Shown piece after piece: positions 1 through 8,014 of a DNA stretch of 64,000 nucleotides. Origin of the DNA: Sporobacter sp963663605 (lineage in GTDB: Bacteria; Bacillota; Clostridia; Oscillospirales; Oscillospiraceae). Below the pieces are notes generated by a model. It ran no database searches, was not told the DNA's origin, and was given only the letters and a program-made list of their open reading frames with translations. The translations under genes were made by a program, and so were the position numbers. Position 1 is the first letter of the stretch. The number at the start of each line of letters is the position of its first letter. The stretch spans positions 2,666,001 through 2,730,000 of the forward strand of contig CAXXVF010000002.1 of assembly GCA_963663605.2 (NCBI GenBank), written 5' to 3'.

Positions 1-1088
1 TGGTAACTGAACCCGAAGAGCTTATAGACTTTGTCTATCTTTGTGATAACACCCAGGATTTCGTCATGCGTCTGTTCTTCCGTCATAAAAATATGGGCGT
101 CGTCCTGCGTGAAGGCGCGTACGCGCATAAGGCCGTGGAGCGCTCCCGACAGCTCGTGGCGGTGAACAAGGCCAAGCTCGCCTACGCGCATCGGCAGGTC
201 CTTATATGACCACATGCGCCGCTTATATGCCAGCATGCCGCCGGGACAGTTCATCGGCTTGACGGCGTAATCGCCGTCGTCGATTTTTGTGAAGTACATA
301 TTTTCCTTATAATGGTCCCAGTGGCCGCTTCGATGCCAGAGCTCCTCGTTGAGTATGATCGGCGTCTTGATTTCCTGATATCCGCATTCCTGATGGAGCT
401 GGCGCCAATAGCTTTCCAGTTCGTTTCGGATGACCATGCCTTTCGGGAAAAAGAAAGGAAAACCGGGACCTTCGTCAAACAGTGCGAAAAGGTCGAGTTC
501 GCGGCCCAGCTTTCTGTGGTCTCGCCGTTTTGCTTCTTCAATACGCTCCAGATAGGCGTCCAGCTCATCTTTTTTCATGAAGCAGGTGCCATAGATGCGC
601 TGAAGCATCTTATTGCTGGAATCTCCGCGCCAATATGCGCCGGTACAGCTTGTCAGCTTCATGGCGTTGGCTTTGACTCTGCCTGTTGAGTCCAGATGCG
701 GACCGGCACACAGGTCAACGAACTCGCCCTGCCGGTAGAAGCTGATGACGGCGTCTTCGGGCAGATCGCGGATCAGTTCCACTTTATACGGCTCGTCGCG
801 TTCGGCCATAAACGCAATGGCGTCTTCCCGGGCCAGCTCAAAACGTTCGAGCGCAAGCTTTTCCTTGATGATTTTTTTCATTTCGCTTTCAAGGCTTTCA
901 AGCGTTTCCGGCGTGAAGGCTTCTTCCGTGTCAAAATCATAGTAAAAGCCGTCCGCTATAGCCGGCCCTATAGCGAGCTTGGTTTTTGGGAACAGGCGTT
1001 TGACGGCCTGGGCCAGAATATGTGATGTCGTGTGACGGCATGCTTTTTTATAATTTTCATTTTCAAATGTATATTGATTATCGGACAC
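1..1088 (-). CDS. thrS: Threonyl-tRNA synthetase, N-terminal part (runs off left edge)
   Basis: Charges tRNA-Thr with threonine in the cytoplasm. The visible 362 or so residues contain the editing-domain motif HTTSH near residue 19, then the class II catalytic core with the zinc ligand in KPMNCPGG and the HRHELSG stretch. The 3' end lies outside the window. A GTG start at 1088 is chosen because AGGAG sits about 9 nt upstream; an in-frame ATG at 1097 abuts the ribosome site. Either start leaves fewer than 25 residues before the editing domain, so the usual N-terminal TGS domain (about 60 residues) is absent. I saw no T-box in the upstream 200 bp. Identity is secure from the motifs. Confidence 0.95.
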   Translation of the reverse strand, partial: MSDNQYTFENENYKKACRHTTSHILAQAVKRLFPKTKLAIGPAIADGFYYDFDTEEAFTPETLESLESEMKKIIKEKLALERFELAREDAIAFMAERDEPYKVELIRDLPEDAVISFYRQGEFVDLCAGPHLDSTGRVKANAMKLTSCTGAYWRGDSSNKMLQRIYGTCFMKKDELDAYLERIEEAKRRDHRKLGRELDLFALFDEGPGFPFFFPKGMVIRNELESYWRQLHQECGYQEIKTPIILNEELWHRSGHWDHYKENMYFTKIDDGDYAVKPMNCPGGMLAYKRRMWSYKDLPMRVGELGLVHRHELSGALHGLMRVRAFTQDDAHIFMTEEQTHDEILGVITKIDKVYKLFGFSY

Positions 1089-1297
1089 GCGTATCATCTC
1101 CTATAAATCCATAAATTATCATGATAACGCCGCACTGTCAAGCAAACAAAATAACAAGGCGGATTTTAATTGAGTTATACCGGCTTTTATAAAAATGTTT
1201 CAATTTTATTCATGTATTGGACATAAACACGTTTTATTATAAAAGCACCAAAAAGCTGTAAATATAAGATATATTTATTAACCAGGAGGAATTCTAT

Positions 1298-2845
1298 ATG
1301 TATAATGATGACGAAAGGAAAACCGGAGAGTTTGTAAACGGCGTCCCGTCATCTGAGGACCTGAATGCCACCGATAATGATACGCCCGCCGCGCCGTACG
1401 TCGGGAGTCAGCCGGGTGCGCCTGCCTCAAAACCAGCCAGTGAAGTAAAACCCAATTCGTATTATGAACCGTGGCAGCAGCCGGTATATCGCGCCCCCGG
1501 ACAGGAGTTCTCACCGGGACTCAATACAGGCGGGCACAACACTTACCAGAGGAGCGCCCAGACGCCTCCGCCTCCGCCTCCACCGCCCGCCAAGAAACAA
1601 AAAAGCGCGTTTGGAGGCTTTGTGAAAGCGGTCTGTCTTGTTTTGGTATGCGTACTGGCCAGCACCGGAGCGACATACGGCGTATTGCAGTATGATAAGT
1701 ATTATGGTGAACAAGAAAACGTCAATCAGGTGATACTCGGCTCCGAGCAGTCCGACGAAACATCCGGCGACGTATCGGCAGCCGAAGAAGCGGACAATTC
1801 GCCCGCGGCGACAGGCTTGACATCGTCCGGCAAAGAGATGTCGGCCGAGGACATATATACGATGGCCGTGGAACAGGTCGTCGGCGTCAACTCTGAGACG
1901 AAGACGAACGTGTTCGGCCAGCTGACGACATCGGCAGTTTCCGGTTCGGGGTTTATTATCTCGGAGGACGGCTATATCGTGACAAATTATCATGTTATAG
2001 AATACGCGGTCGAATACGGGTACACATTGACGGTGATGCTTCATGACGGCGCTGCCTATGACGCAGCTATCGTCGGATATGAGCCGGACAACGACATTGC
2101 CGTTATCAAAATTGACGCAGAAGGCTTGAGCGCCGTTTCGATCGGCGACAATAATGACATGCAAGTCGGCGACCAGGTTTATACAGTCGGCAATCCGCTG
2201 GGCGAACTCGATTATACCATGACAAGCGGCATTGTCAGTGCGCTTGACCGGGTGATTCAGGTCGACGCCTCCACCAGCATAAACATGTTTCAGATCGACG
2301 CCGCCGTCAACTCCGGCAACTCCGGAGGCCCGGTCTACAATTCCGACGGCAAAGTCATCGGAATCGTATCAGCCAAGTATGCCAGCACCGGCGTTGAGGG
2401 CCTTGGTTTTGCCATCCCGATGAATGATGCGGTCGACATCGTATCACAGCTTATAGAAAACGGATATGTTTCCGGCAAGCCCAGCATGGGCATATCGGTC
2501 AGAGATTGGTCAAGCGGGAACGCGCAGTATTACGGCACGCCGGAAGGAGCGCTTGTTGAATTTGTCCAGTCCGGTTCCGCTGCCGATGAAGCGGGCATAG
2601 AAGTTGGAGATATCATCATAAAGCTTGGAGACACGGAGATAGCATCCACCAATACGCTCCTGACCGCAAAGAAAATGTTCAGTGCAGGAGATACGGCAAC
2701 GATCATTGTCTACCGGAACGGGGAAGAAGTGACGCTCACGATAACCTTTGATGAGGAAGGCATCACATCCACCTCAAGCCGGACGACCACCAGTCAGCAG
2801 CAATCGGAGCAGAGTTTTAACGCCCGGTCCGAGACTGCAGGCTGA
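1298..2845 (+). CDS. htrA: HtrA/DegP-like membrane-anchored serine protease with PDZ domain
   Basis: Surface quality-control protease of the S1C family, 515 residues. In order: a disordered, proline-rich cytoplasmic N-terminus (a run of prolines near residues 90-97), one membrane segment at about 107-128, an acidic linker, a trypsin-like domain with the triad His232, Asp266 and Ser342 (motif NSGNSGGP), and a C-terminal PDZ domain around 395-490 ending in a Ser/Thr/Gln-rich tail. The start has AGGAGG eight nt upstream. It stands alone, divergent from thrS and convergent with the downstream thiolase across a shared terminator. The class is certain; the particular paralog (HtrA, HtrB or YyxA) is not. 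Confidence 0.93.
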   Translation: MYNDDERKTGEFVNGVPSSEDLNATDNDTPAAPYVGSQPGAPASKPASEVKPNSYYEPWQQPVYRAPGQEFSPGLNTGGHNTYQRSAQTPPPPPPPPAKKQKSAFGGFVKAVCLVLVCVLASTGATYGVLQYDKYYGEQENVNQVILGSEQSDETSGDVSAAEEADNSPAATGLTSSGKEMSAEDIYTMAVEQVVGVNSETKTNVFGQLTTSAVSGSGFIISEDGYIVTNYHVIEYAVEYGYTLTVMLHDGAAYDAAIVGYEPDNDIAVIKIDAEGLSAVSIGDNNDMQVGDQVYTVGNPLGELDYTMTSGIVSALDRVIQVDASTSINMFQIDAAVNSGNSGGPVYNSDGKVIGIVSAKYASTGVEGLGFAIPMNDAVDIVSQLIENGYVSGKPSMGISVRDWSSGNAQYYGTPEGALVEFVQSGSAADEAGIEVGDIIIKLGDTEIASTNTLLTAKKMFSAGDTATIIVYRNGEEVTLTITFDEEGITSTSSRTTTSQQQSEQSFNARSETAG

Positions 2846-2876
2846 TCCCGACACACATAGTGCCGGTTTATATAAA

Positions 2877-2912
2877 GCTCCCCGCAGCCTTGACGGCCGC
2901 GGGGAGCGTTTA
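2877..2912 (+). terminator. Terminator between htrA and thiolase
   Basis: A GC-rich stem, GCTCCCCGC paired with GCGGGGAGC, is followed by a T-rich stretch. It lies between two convergent genes and could serve htrA. Confidence 0.75.
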
Positions 2913-2925
2913 TTATCTTTAATTT

Positions 2926-4104
2926 TTATACCTTTTCCCAGATCGTTGCGTTGCCCATGCCGCCGCCGATGCAGAGCGTAGCAAGACCGAGCTTGCAGTT
3001 ATCGCGTTTGAGCATCTCGTGAACAAGCGTAACGATGATCCGCGCGCCGGAGCAGCCGACAGGGTGCCCCAACGAAAGCGCGCCGCCGTTTGGATTAACC
3101 TTTGACATGTCGAAGCCGAGATCACGCGCCACGGCGAGCGACTGCGCAGCAAAAGCCTCGTTGGCCTCGATGAGGTCCATATCGCTGATTTTGAGACCGG
3201 CTTTTTCCATAGCCTGTCTGGACGCGGGAACAGGGCCGTAGCCCATGATGCTCGGATCCACGCCGCCCTGGCCACAGGATACGAGCCGGAACAAAGGCTT
3301 AAGATTGTATTTCTTGACGGCATCGCCGGAAGCAAGCAAAATCGCCGCCGCGCCGTCGTTGATACCGGATGAGTTGCCGGCCGTGACCATGCCGTCCTTT
3401 TTGAATGCGGGTTTCAGCTTGGCAAGCGCCTCCGCTGAGGTAGCGCGCGGGAACTCATCGACCTTGAAGTCAACCATTTCTTTTTTGACCTTGACCGGGA
3501 CAGGAACGATTTCGTCGTCAAATCTGCCGGAGGCCTGAGCCGCGGCTGTTTTGGTCTGGGAAGAAAGCGCGAACGCATCCAATTCTTCGCGGGTAAGCTT
3601 CCACTGCTCGCATATGTTTTCGGCGGTAATGCCCATGTGATAGTTATTGTAAACATCCCAGAGGCCGTCGTTGACCATTGTATCGACGATAGTTGAATTG
3701 TTCATGCGGGCGCCGAAACGGGCTGCCGGGATAGAATAAGGCGCTGCGGACATGTTTTCAGTACCGCCGGCAAGAATGACTTCAGCATCTCCGGCGCTGA
3801 TTGCACGGGCAGCTTCAATAACGGCCTTCATGCCGGAACCGCAGACCATGCCAACCGTATAGGACGGTATTTCATAGGGAACGCCGGCGCCGATGGCGAC
3901 CTGACGCGCTACGTTTTGGCCGAGGCCGGCCGTTAAAATACAGCCGAACATGACTTCATCCAAATTCTTTGGATCAAAACCGGCGCGCTCCAAAGCGTTT
4001 TTGGCAACGATGGAGCCCAGCTGAGGTGCTGGCGTATTTTTTAAACTGCCGCCGAAACTGCCGATGGCCGTTCTGCAGCAACTGACCAGATAAATATCTT
4101 TCAT
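2926..4104 (-). CDS. Acetyl-CoA C-acetyltransferase (thiolase), copy 1
   Basis: Condenses two acetyl-CoA to acetoacetyl-CoA or runs the reverse thiolysis. 392 residues, the normal length for degradative/biosynthetic thiolases. The nucleophile is Cys88 in VCGSGMKAV, with the C-terminal GHPVGCSGAR (His) and CIGGGMG (second Cys) motifs intact. The start at 4104 has AGGAGG upstream; the longer reading frame to 4185 would begin inside the promoter. It is monocistronic, with a consensus promoter at 4157-4185. It differs from the second thiolase in the aromatic cluster. It could join butyrate formation or feed from phloroglucinol cleavage, but nothing in its surroundings decides that. Confidence 0.93.
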   Translation of the reverse strand: MKDIYLVSCCRTAIGSFGGSLKNTPAPQLGSIVAKNALERAGFDPKNLDEVMFGCILTAGLGQNVARQVAIGAGVPYEIPSYTVGMVCGSGMKAVIEAARAISAGDAEVILAGGTENMSAAPYSIPAARFGARMNNSTIVDTMVNDGLWDVYNNYHMGITAENICEQWKLTREELDAFALSSQTKTAAAQASGRFDDEIVPVPVKVKKEMVDFKVDEFPRATSAEALAKLKPAFKKDGMVTAGNSSGINDGAAAILLASGDAVKKYNLKPLFRLVSCGQGGVDPSIMGYGPVPASRQAMEKAGLKISDMDLIEANEAFAAQSLAVARDLGFDMSKVNPNGGALSLGHPVGCSGARIIVTLVHEMLKRDNCKLGLATLCIGGGMGNATIWEKV

Positions 4105-4156
4105 AACGTTCCTCCTGCCCCGTTTTACGGGAAAAATTCGTATAAGCAACGGATAA

Positions 4157-4185
4157 AATATACACCTGCCGTCTGTAAAAGTCAA
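4157..4185 (-). promoter_or_regulatory. Sigma-A-type promoter of thiolase copy 1
   Basis: On the minus strand TTGACT is followed by a 17-bp spacer and TATATT, about 50 bp ahead of the thiolase start. Confidence 0.65.
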
Positions 4186-4273
4186 CCCGACGGGAAATTG
4201 AGGGTATTATGAAACTTTTTGTTAATCGCCGGCGGATATATGCTATGATAAAGCATAAAAAAGGGAGGGCGTA

Positions 4274-4873
4274 ATGAGTACGGCTGTTATTTTGGCCGGC
4301 GGAGAGAGCCGGCGTATGCAGCGTGATAAAATGGCGCTCCGATTTGGGAGCTTAACACTCCTCGAATCTGCTGTCGACCGATACTCCCGCTGTTTTGACA
4401 ATATTTATATAAGCGTGGCCGATCCCCATAAATACCACGAGGTCAAAGCGCGTCGGATCGTGGATATAAAAAAGGGCTGCGGTCCCATCGGCGGGCTTTA
4501 TTCGGCGCTGAAGACGGTAGAAGATGACGGTCTTTTTTTGGTTGCGGCTGATATGCCCTTTGCCGATCCGGAGGCCGCTAAGCGTATCGTCGAACTTGCC
4601 GGGGGAAGCGATATATGCCTGACGGTCGACCGCCGCGCGCGTTATGAACCGCTTTTCGCCTATTACAGTAAAACGATTCTTGAATATGTTGAAAAAGCGA
4701 TCGATGCGGGCAACTATAAGATCGCGGCGCTTTTTGAGAAAGTCCGTCCGCGCGTTGTCAACAATTCGGAACTGGGCGGTTTATGGAACGAAAAGCTTCT
4801 CCTCAACATCAATTATCCGGAAGACTATGAAAGACTGCTGAATGAAAACGCGCCGGGCAATAGGGCGATATGA
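4274..4873 (+). CDS. mobA: Molybdenum cofactor guanylyltransferase
   Basis: Attaches GMP to molybdopterin to make the bis-MGD form used by DMSO-reductase-family enzymes, such as the four transhydroxylase large subunits in this window. 199 residues, typical length. The nucleotidyltransferase signature LAGGESRRMQ..DK is at residues 7-19; AADMPF carries the metal-binding Asp. An AGGGAGGG ribosome site precedes the start. It lies upstream of the aromatic cluster and is not in one operon with it. The partner gene mobB lies at the far end of the cluster. Confidence 0.93.
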   Translation: MSTAVILAGGESRRMQRDKMALRFGSLTLLESAVDRYSRCFDNIYISVADPHKYHEVKARRIVDIKKGCGPIGGLYSALKTVEDDGLFLVAADMPFADPEAAKRIVELAGGSDICLTVDRRARYEPLFAYYSKTILEYVEKAIDAGNYKIAALFEKVRPRVVNNSELGGLWNEKLLLNINYPEDYERLLNENAPGNRAI

Positions 4874-4892
4874 CTAAAAAAAGCGATGACAC

Positions 4893-4921
4893 TTGAACTT
4901 TGGACCCTGCCGTGTTACAAT
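4893..4921 (+). promoter_or_regulatory. Sigma-A-type promoter of the cupin gene
   Basis: TTGAAC, a 17-bp spacer and TACAAT end about 90 bp before the cupin start. The promoter lies between mobA and the cupin gene, so the cupin is probably transcribed on its own. Confidence 0.6.
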
Positions 4922-5010
4922 GCCGCTGGTTACTTATTCGGATAAGGCTTATCATAAACTCGCCCGCCTGACCGATTAGAGATTCAGAATGAACGAAAGG
5001 GATTGATTTC

Positions 5011-5376
5011 ATGAGTTACAAAATCACGAGGAAAGATGAAGCCTATACATATGAGGCTCCGGGCCATTTCGATGTGCGCACTACACGCCTTCACGACGCC
5101 AAAGACGTAAATCAGGGCGGTATCACAATGGGACTGTCGCATTTCCTTCCCGGCGGCGGCTGCAACTACGGCTCCAATGCCAAGGAGTCGATCTACTACA
5201 TAATGGAAGGTCAGATGTATCTGGAAAGTGAAGTCGGGACGCCGGATGAGGTCAAGACGACGCTTTACGCCGGCGACACCTATCACTGCGGTCCAAATAC
5301 AAAAAAATCTGTTGTAAACAACGGGTCCACCTGCACGCAGATGCTGGTTGTTATGATCACGCCGCCGCAGGAATAA
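5011..5376 (+). CDS. Small cupin-fold protein
   Basis: 121 residues, a single cupin beta-barrel. Motif 2 (GDTYHCGPN) keeps a His, but motif 1 reads GGGCNYGSNAKES and lacks the usual HxH pair, so a classical 3-His/1-Glu metal site is unlikely. The gene has its own promoter and terminator, and the start has AAAGGGA upstream. Its neighbour mobA and the aromatic cluster may hint at small phenolic ligands, but that is only proximity. Function unknown; a binding or isomerase role is as likely as an oxygenase, which would make little sense in an anaerobe. Confidence 0.8.
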   Translation: MSYKITRKDEAYTYEAPGHFDVRTTRLHDAKDVNQGGITMGLSHFLPGGGCNYGSNAKESIYYIMEGQMYLESEVGTPDEVKTTLYAGDTYHCGPNTKKSVVNNGSTCTQMLVVMITPPQE

Positions 5377-5393
5377 TATATCTGATGGTAATA

Positions 5394-5422
5394 AGCCGAA
5401 CCCAACCGGGTTCGGCTTTTTT
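5394..5422 (+). terminator. Terminator after cupin gene
   Basis: AGCCGAACCC and GGGTTCGGCT form a 10-bp stem with a 4-nt loop, followed by a T run. Confidence 0.85.
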
Positions 5423-5529
5423 ATCGGCTTGCATTGTTTCGGATTTCCCGTATAATGAGTTCAGGCGGCGTCTATGACGACGCGCTGTACAGAATATATA
5501 ATATAAACTGCAACAGGGGGAGTTCCGGA

Positions 5530-7053
5530 ATGAAGAGGAGACTTATTAAGCCGGCCGTTGTGATCGGGGTGATTTTATCCCTGTTTATAACGCTTTTATT
5601 CAATGTTACGGCCTTTAAAGCTGAAGAACGCGCATGCGCTTCGATGACCGAGCCGGTTTTCAGCGTGACGGGCGGCAGTACGCTGCTGACGCCGGCGGCT
5701 TACGCGGCACAGGCGGATTTCACGGTAAATACATACGAGGAGCTTATTGCAACCGTCGCGCAGCAGTATGTGGCGCGGGATACGGAATTTTCGGTTTGGC
5801 TTAATAACTCTGGAGAAGAGCTTATCAATCAGCTCAGTGAGACCTTATGGCGCGATGTGTATACATACGATATTCCGGGTACCACATCGGATATTTATTA
5901 CTTAAGGTACAATATGAGCGGAAGATCGCAGATGGAATACTCGTATAACAGCGAACATGTCTTTTGTGAGTTTACGCAAACGTACCATACGACTGCCGAG
6001 CAGGAAGCGTATGTCGATTCGACTGTTGAGAGCATACTGAATTCACTCGGTCTGGACGCCTTAAACCCTTATGAAAAGATCAAAGCGGTACACGTCTATA
6101 TCGTGAACAATGTGGAATATGATTACACACTCAGCAAATATTCGGCCTATGAAGCGCTTTATTCGGGTGAAACCGTTTGCAACGGCTATGCGCTTTTGAC
6201 GTATAAGATGCTTTTGGAGGCCGGCGTTCCCGTTAAAATAATCACCGGTACGGCAACAAGCGGGGGTACAACGGAAAATCATGCCTGGAATGTCGTAAAA
6301 ATCGGCCCGTGGTGGTACAATCTTGATGTCACCTGGGACGATACCGGCAGAACGACGGACTATTTCCTTAAAAGCGAGGCTGCTTTTTCCGATCATTCCG
6401 CAGCAACTTATCCGGATACCGTTTATATTGAAAACTTCGAAATATCGCCGACGGATTTTGACCCTTCCGCGGATGTCCTATATTACGATCCGACTGAGCT
6501 GAGCACCTGGGCGCGGGATGGCGTCATGGCGCTGATCGGGCGCGGGGTCGTACCGGCACCTTTACAGTCTGATTTTCAAAACAGTATCACGCGCGCAGAA
6601 TTCACCGCCTTGATGGTCGGCATCTATGAATACGCCAAAGGGCCGTATACACTTCAGAACGCATCGCCGTTTAAAGATATTTCCGGAAGTATTTATGCCG
6701 AACAAATCGCCAAAGGCTATGAGCTTGGGTTGATAGACGGCTATGAGATTGTTTCAGAAAACGGCGTGACCGAGTATGTGTTTAAACCGGAAGGTACGCT
6801 CACACGTGAGCAGTGTGCGAAAATCATCAGCGCCGCTGCGGGCGTTATCAACGGCAATATTATAGAATCTGATGCAACACTTCCATTTGCAGACACAGCG
6901 TCGATTAGCAGTTGGGCCTTGGTGTACGTCCAATATGCGTTTGAAAACGAACTTATGAAAGGTATGGTTGACACTTTTGAGCCGCAGGGGCTTTTAACGC
7001 GGGAACAGGCGATGCTGATCGCCGAACGTATGATCGAGAAATACGGCTGGTAA
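5530..7053 (+). CDS. Secreted transglutaminase-like protein with S-layer homology domains
   Basis: About 507 residues. An N-terminal signal or anchor segment (Lys/Arg-rich start, then a 20-residue hydrophobic stretch) is followed by a transglutaminase/protease-like domain with Cys in ETVCNGYA, His in ENHAWN and Asp in NLDVTWDD, the papain-like triad. The last 200 residues hold three SLH-type repeats (TRAEFTALM, TREQCAKII, TREQAMLIA), which bind secondary cell-wall polymers. The start at 5530 is chosen over the longer frame because GGGGGAG lies just upstream and a signal peptide follows. It is a wall-associated protein, possibly a peptidase or cross-linker. It has no visible link to the phenol genes. 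Confidence 0.85.
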   Translation: MKRRLIKPAVVIGVILSLFITLLFNVTAFKAEERACASMTEPVFSVTGGSTLLTPAAYAAQADFTVNTYEELIATVAQQYVARDTEFSVWLNNSGEELINQLSETLWRDVYTYDIPGTTSDIYYLRYNMSGRSQMEYSYNSEHVFCEFTQTYHTTAEQEAYVDSTVESILNSLGLDALNPYEKIKAVHVYIVNNVEYDYTLSKYSAYEALYSGETVCNGYALLTYKMLLEAGVPVKIITGTATSGGTTENHAWNVVKIGPWWYNLDVTWDDTGRTTDYFLKSEAAFSDHSAATYPDTVYIENFEISPTDFDPSADVLYYDPTELSTWARDGVMALIGRGVVPAPLQSDFQNSITRAEFTALMVGIYEYAKGPYTLQNASPFKDISGSIYAEQIAKGYELGLIDGYEIVSENGVTEYVFKPEGTLTREQCAKIISAAAGVINGNIIESDATLPFADTASISSWALVYVQYAFENELMKGMVDTFEPQGLLTREQAMLIAERMIEKYGW

Positions 7054-7142
7054 AAGAATCAAATCCCGCCCGCCGCTCCGAAGGTATAGGGCTGTGCCCT
7101 ATGACCCGCAGAAAAATTAGTTTATCTACTTCACATACGCCT

Positions 7143-7170
7143 AAAAAAAGACGGCCGCGAAAGCGGCCGC
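7143..7170 (-). terminator. Bidirectional terminator after the reverse-strand transhydroxylase genes
   Basis: A CGGCCGC / GCGGCCG stem with a GNRA-like loop has seven A's on its left (a T run on the minus strand) and CCTTTTA on its right. It ends the minus-strand small-subunit transcript and perhaps the plus-strand SLH gene. Confidence 0.85.
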
Positions 7171-7185
7171 CTTTTACTGCTATAT

Positions 7186-8001
7186 TTACGATTTTTTATC
7201 GAGCGGGATATCGCCGAGGTTTAAGTCCTTCGTCGCGTCGACGTTCTCGAAGACCTTGTATTCAAAGCCCTTGGCTTCGATAACGACGTCGTATTTGCCC
7301 TGCGCGAGGTCTTTGAACCAGAAATCGCCGTACTCGTCGGACAGGACCTCAACGGTCTTGCCGCCGTTCGTGGCACGGCAGCGCGCCCCGATAACGACTT
7401 CCTTCTCAATGGGATCATACAGCGTGCCCGCAATGAACTTTCCGGGAATGTTGCGGTAGAAGACCTTGGGGCGGTTGCCCGTCTCGGGCCGGCGCACCGT
7501 CGCGCCGACGATGAAGTCCTGAAGGTCCTCCTCCTCGCCGAACATCATGGCGTCCGTCGGGCAGGCCTCCACGCATCTGGGCAGCTTGTAGCCGTTGTCG
7601 AGAAGATGTGCGCAGCCGGTGCACTTCTGGGCGATGTTCAGCTGCTTGTTAAGATAGATGGCGTCGTACGGGCAGGCCTCGGCGCACTTGCCGCAGCCGG
7701 TGCACTTCTCGGGGTCTATGATGACGAGGCCGTCGTCACGTCGGTACATGGCGTTATCGGGGCAGACAGCCATGCAGGAGGCGTTCTCGCAGTGATTACA
7801 CAACTGCGCGATGTAATGGATCTTGACCTTCGGGATACTGCCGCCGACGTTCTCCTGAAGCTTAGCCCAGAACTGGCCGATCTCGGGCTGGGGCTTGGCG
7901 TAGGGCGACCAGTCGTTGCCGACATGCTCGTCCTTGCAGGCCAGCTGGCAGTTGTAGCAGCCGTTGCATTTGGCGACGTCTATACAGAATACTTTTGACA
8001 T
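7186..8001 (-). CDS. Transhydroxylase-type Fe-S small subunit, copy 1
   Basis: Electron-transfer partner of a bis-MGD enzyme, 271 residues. Cys-rich ferredoxin motifs (CNGCYNCQLAC; CNHCENASCMAVCP; CTGCGKCAEACP; CTGCAHL) bind several [4Fe-4S] clusters in the first 165 residues. The last 80 or so residues form a transthyretin/carboxypeptidase-regulatory-like beta domain, the architecture of the Pelobacter acidigallici pyrogallol transhydroxylase small subunit. There is no Tat signal, so it is cytosolic. It starts 13 nt after the upstream large subunit with GGAGGAG as ribosome site. Its DNA is almost identical to the copy at 10844-11659 (six mismatches by eye), with no similarity outside the coding region. 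Confidence 0.9.
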   Translation of the reverse strand: MSKVFCIDVAKCNGCYNCQLACKDEHVGNDWSPYAKPQPEIGQFWAKLQENVGGSIPKVKIHYIAQLCNHCENASCMAVCPDNAMYRRDDGLVIIDPEKCTGCGKCAEACPYDAIYLNKQLNIAQKCTGCAHLLDNGYKLPRCVEACPTDAMMFGEEEDLQDFIVGATVRRPETGNRPKVFYRNIPGKFIAGTLYDPIEKEVVIGARCRATNGGKTVEVLSDEYGDFWFKDLAQGKYDVVIEAKGFEYKVFENVDATKDLNLGDIPLDKKS

Positions 8002-8014
8002 AGTATGCTCCTCC

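Noticed and set aside
1098..1297. T-box leader of thrS
   Set aside because: No T-box sequence or specifier stem was visible, and the ribosome site is only a few bases from the gap's edge with no terminator.
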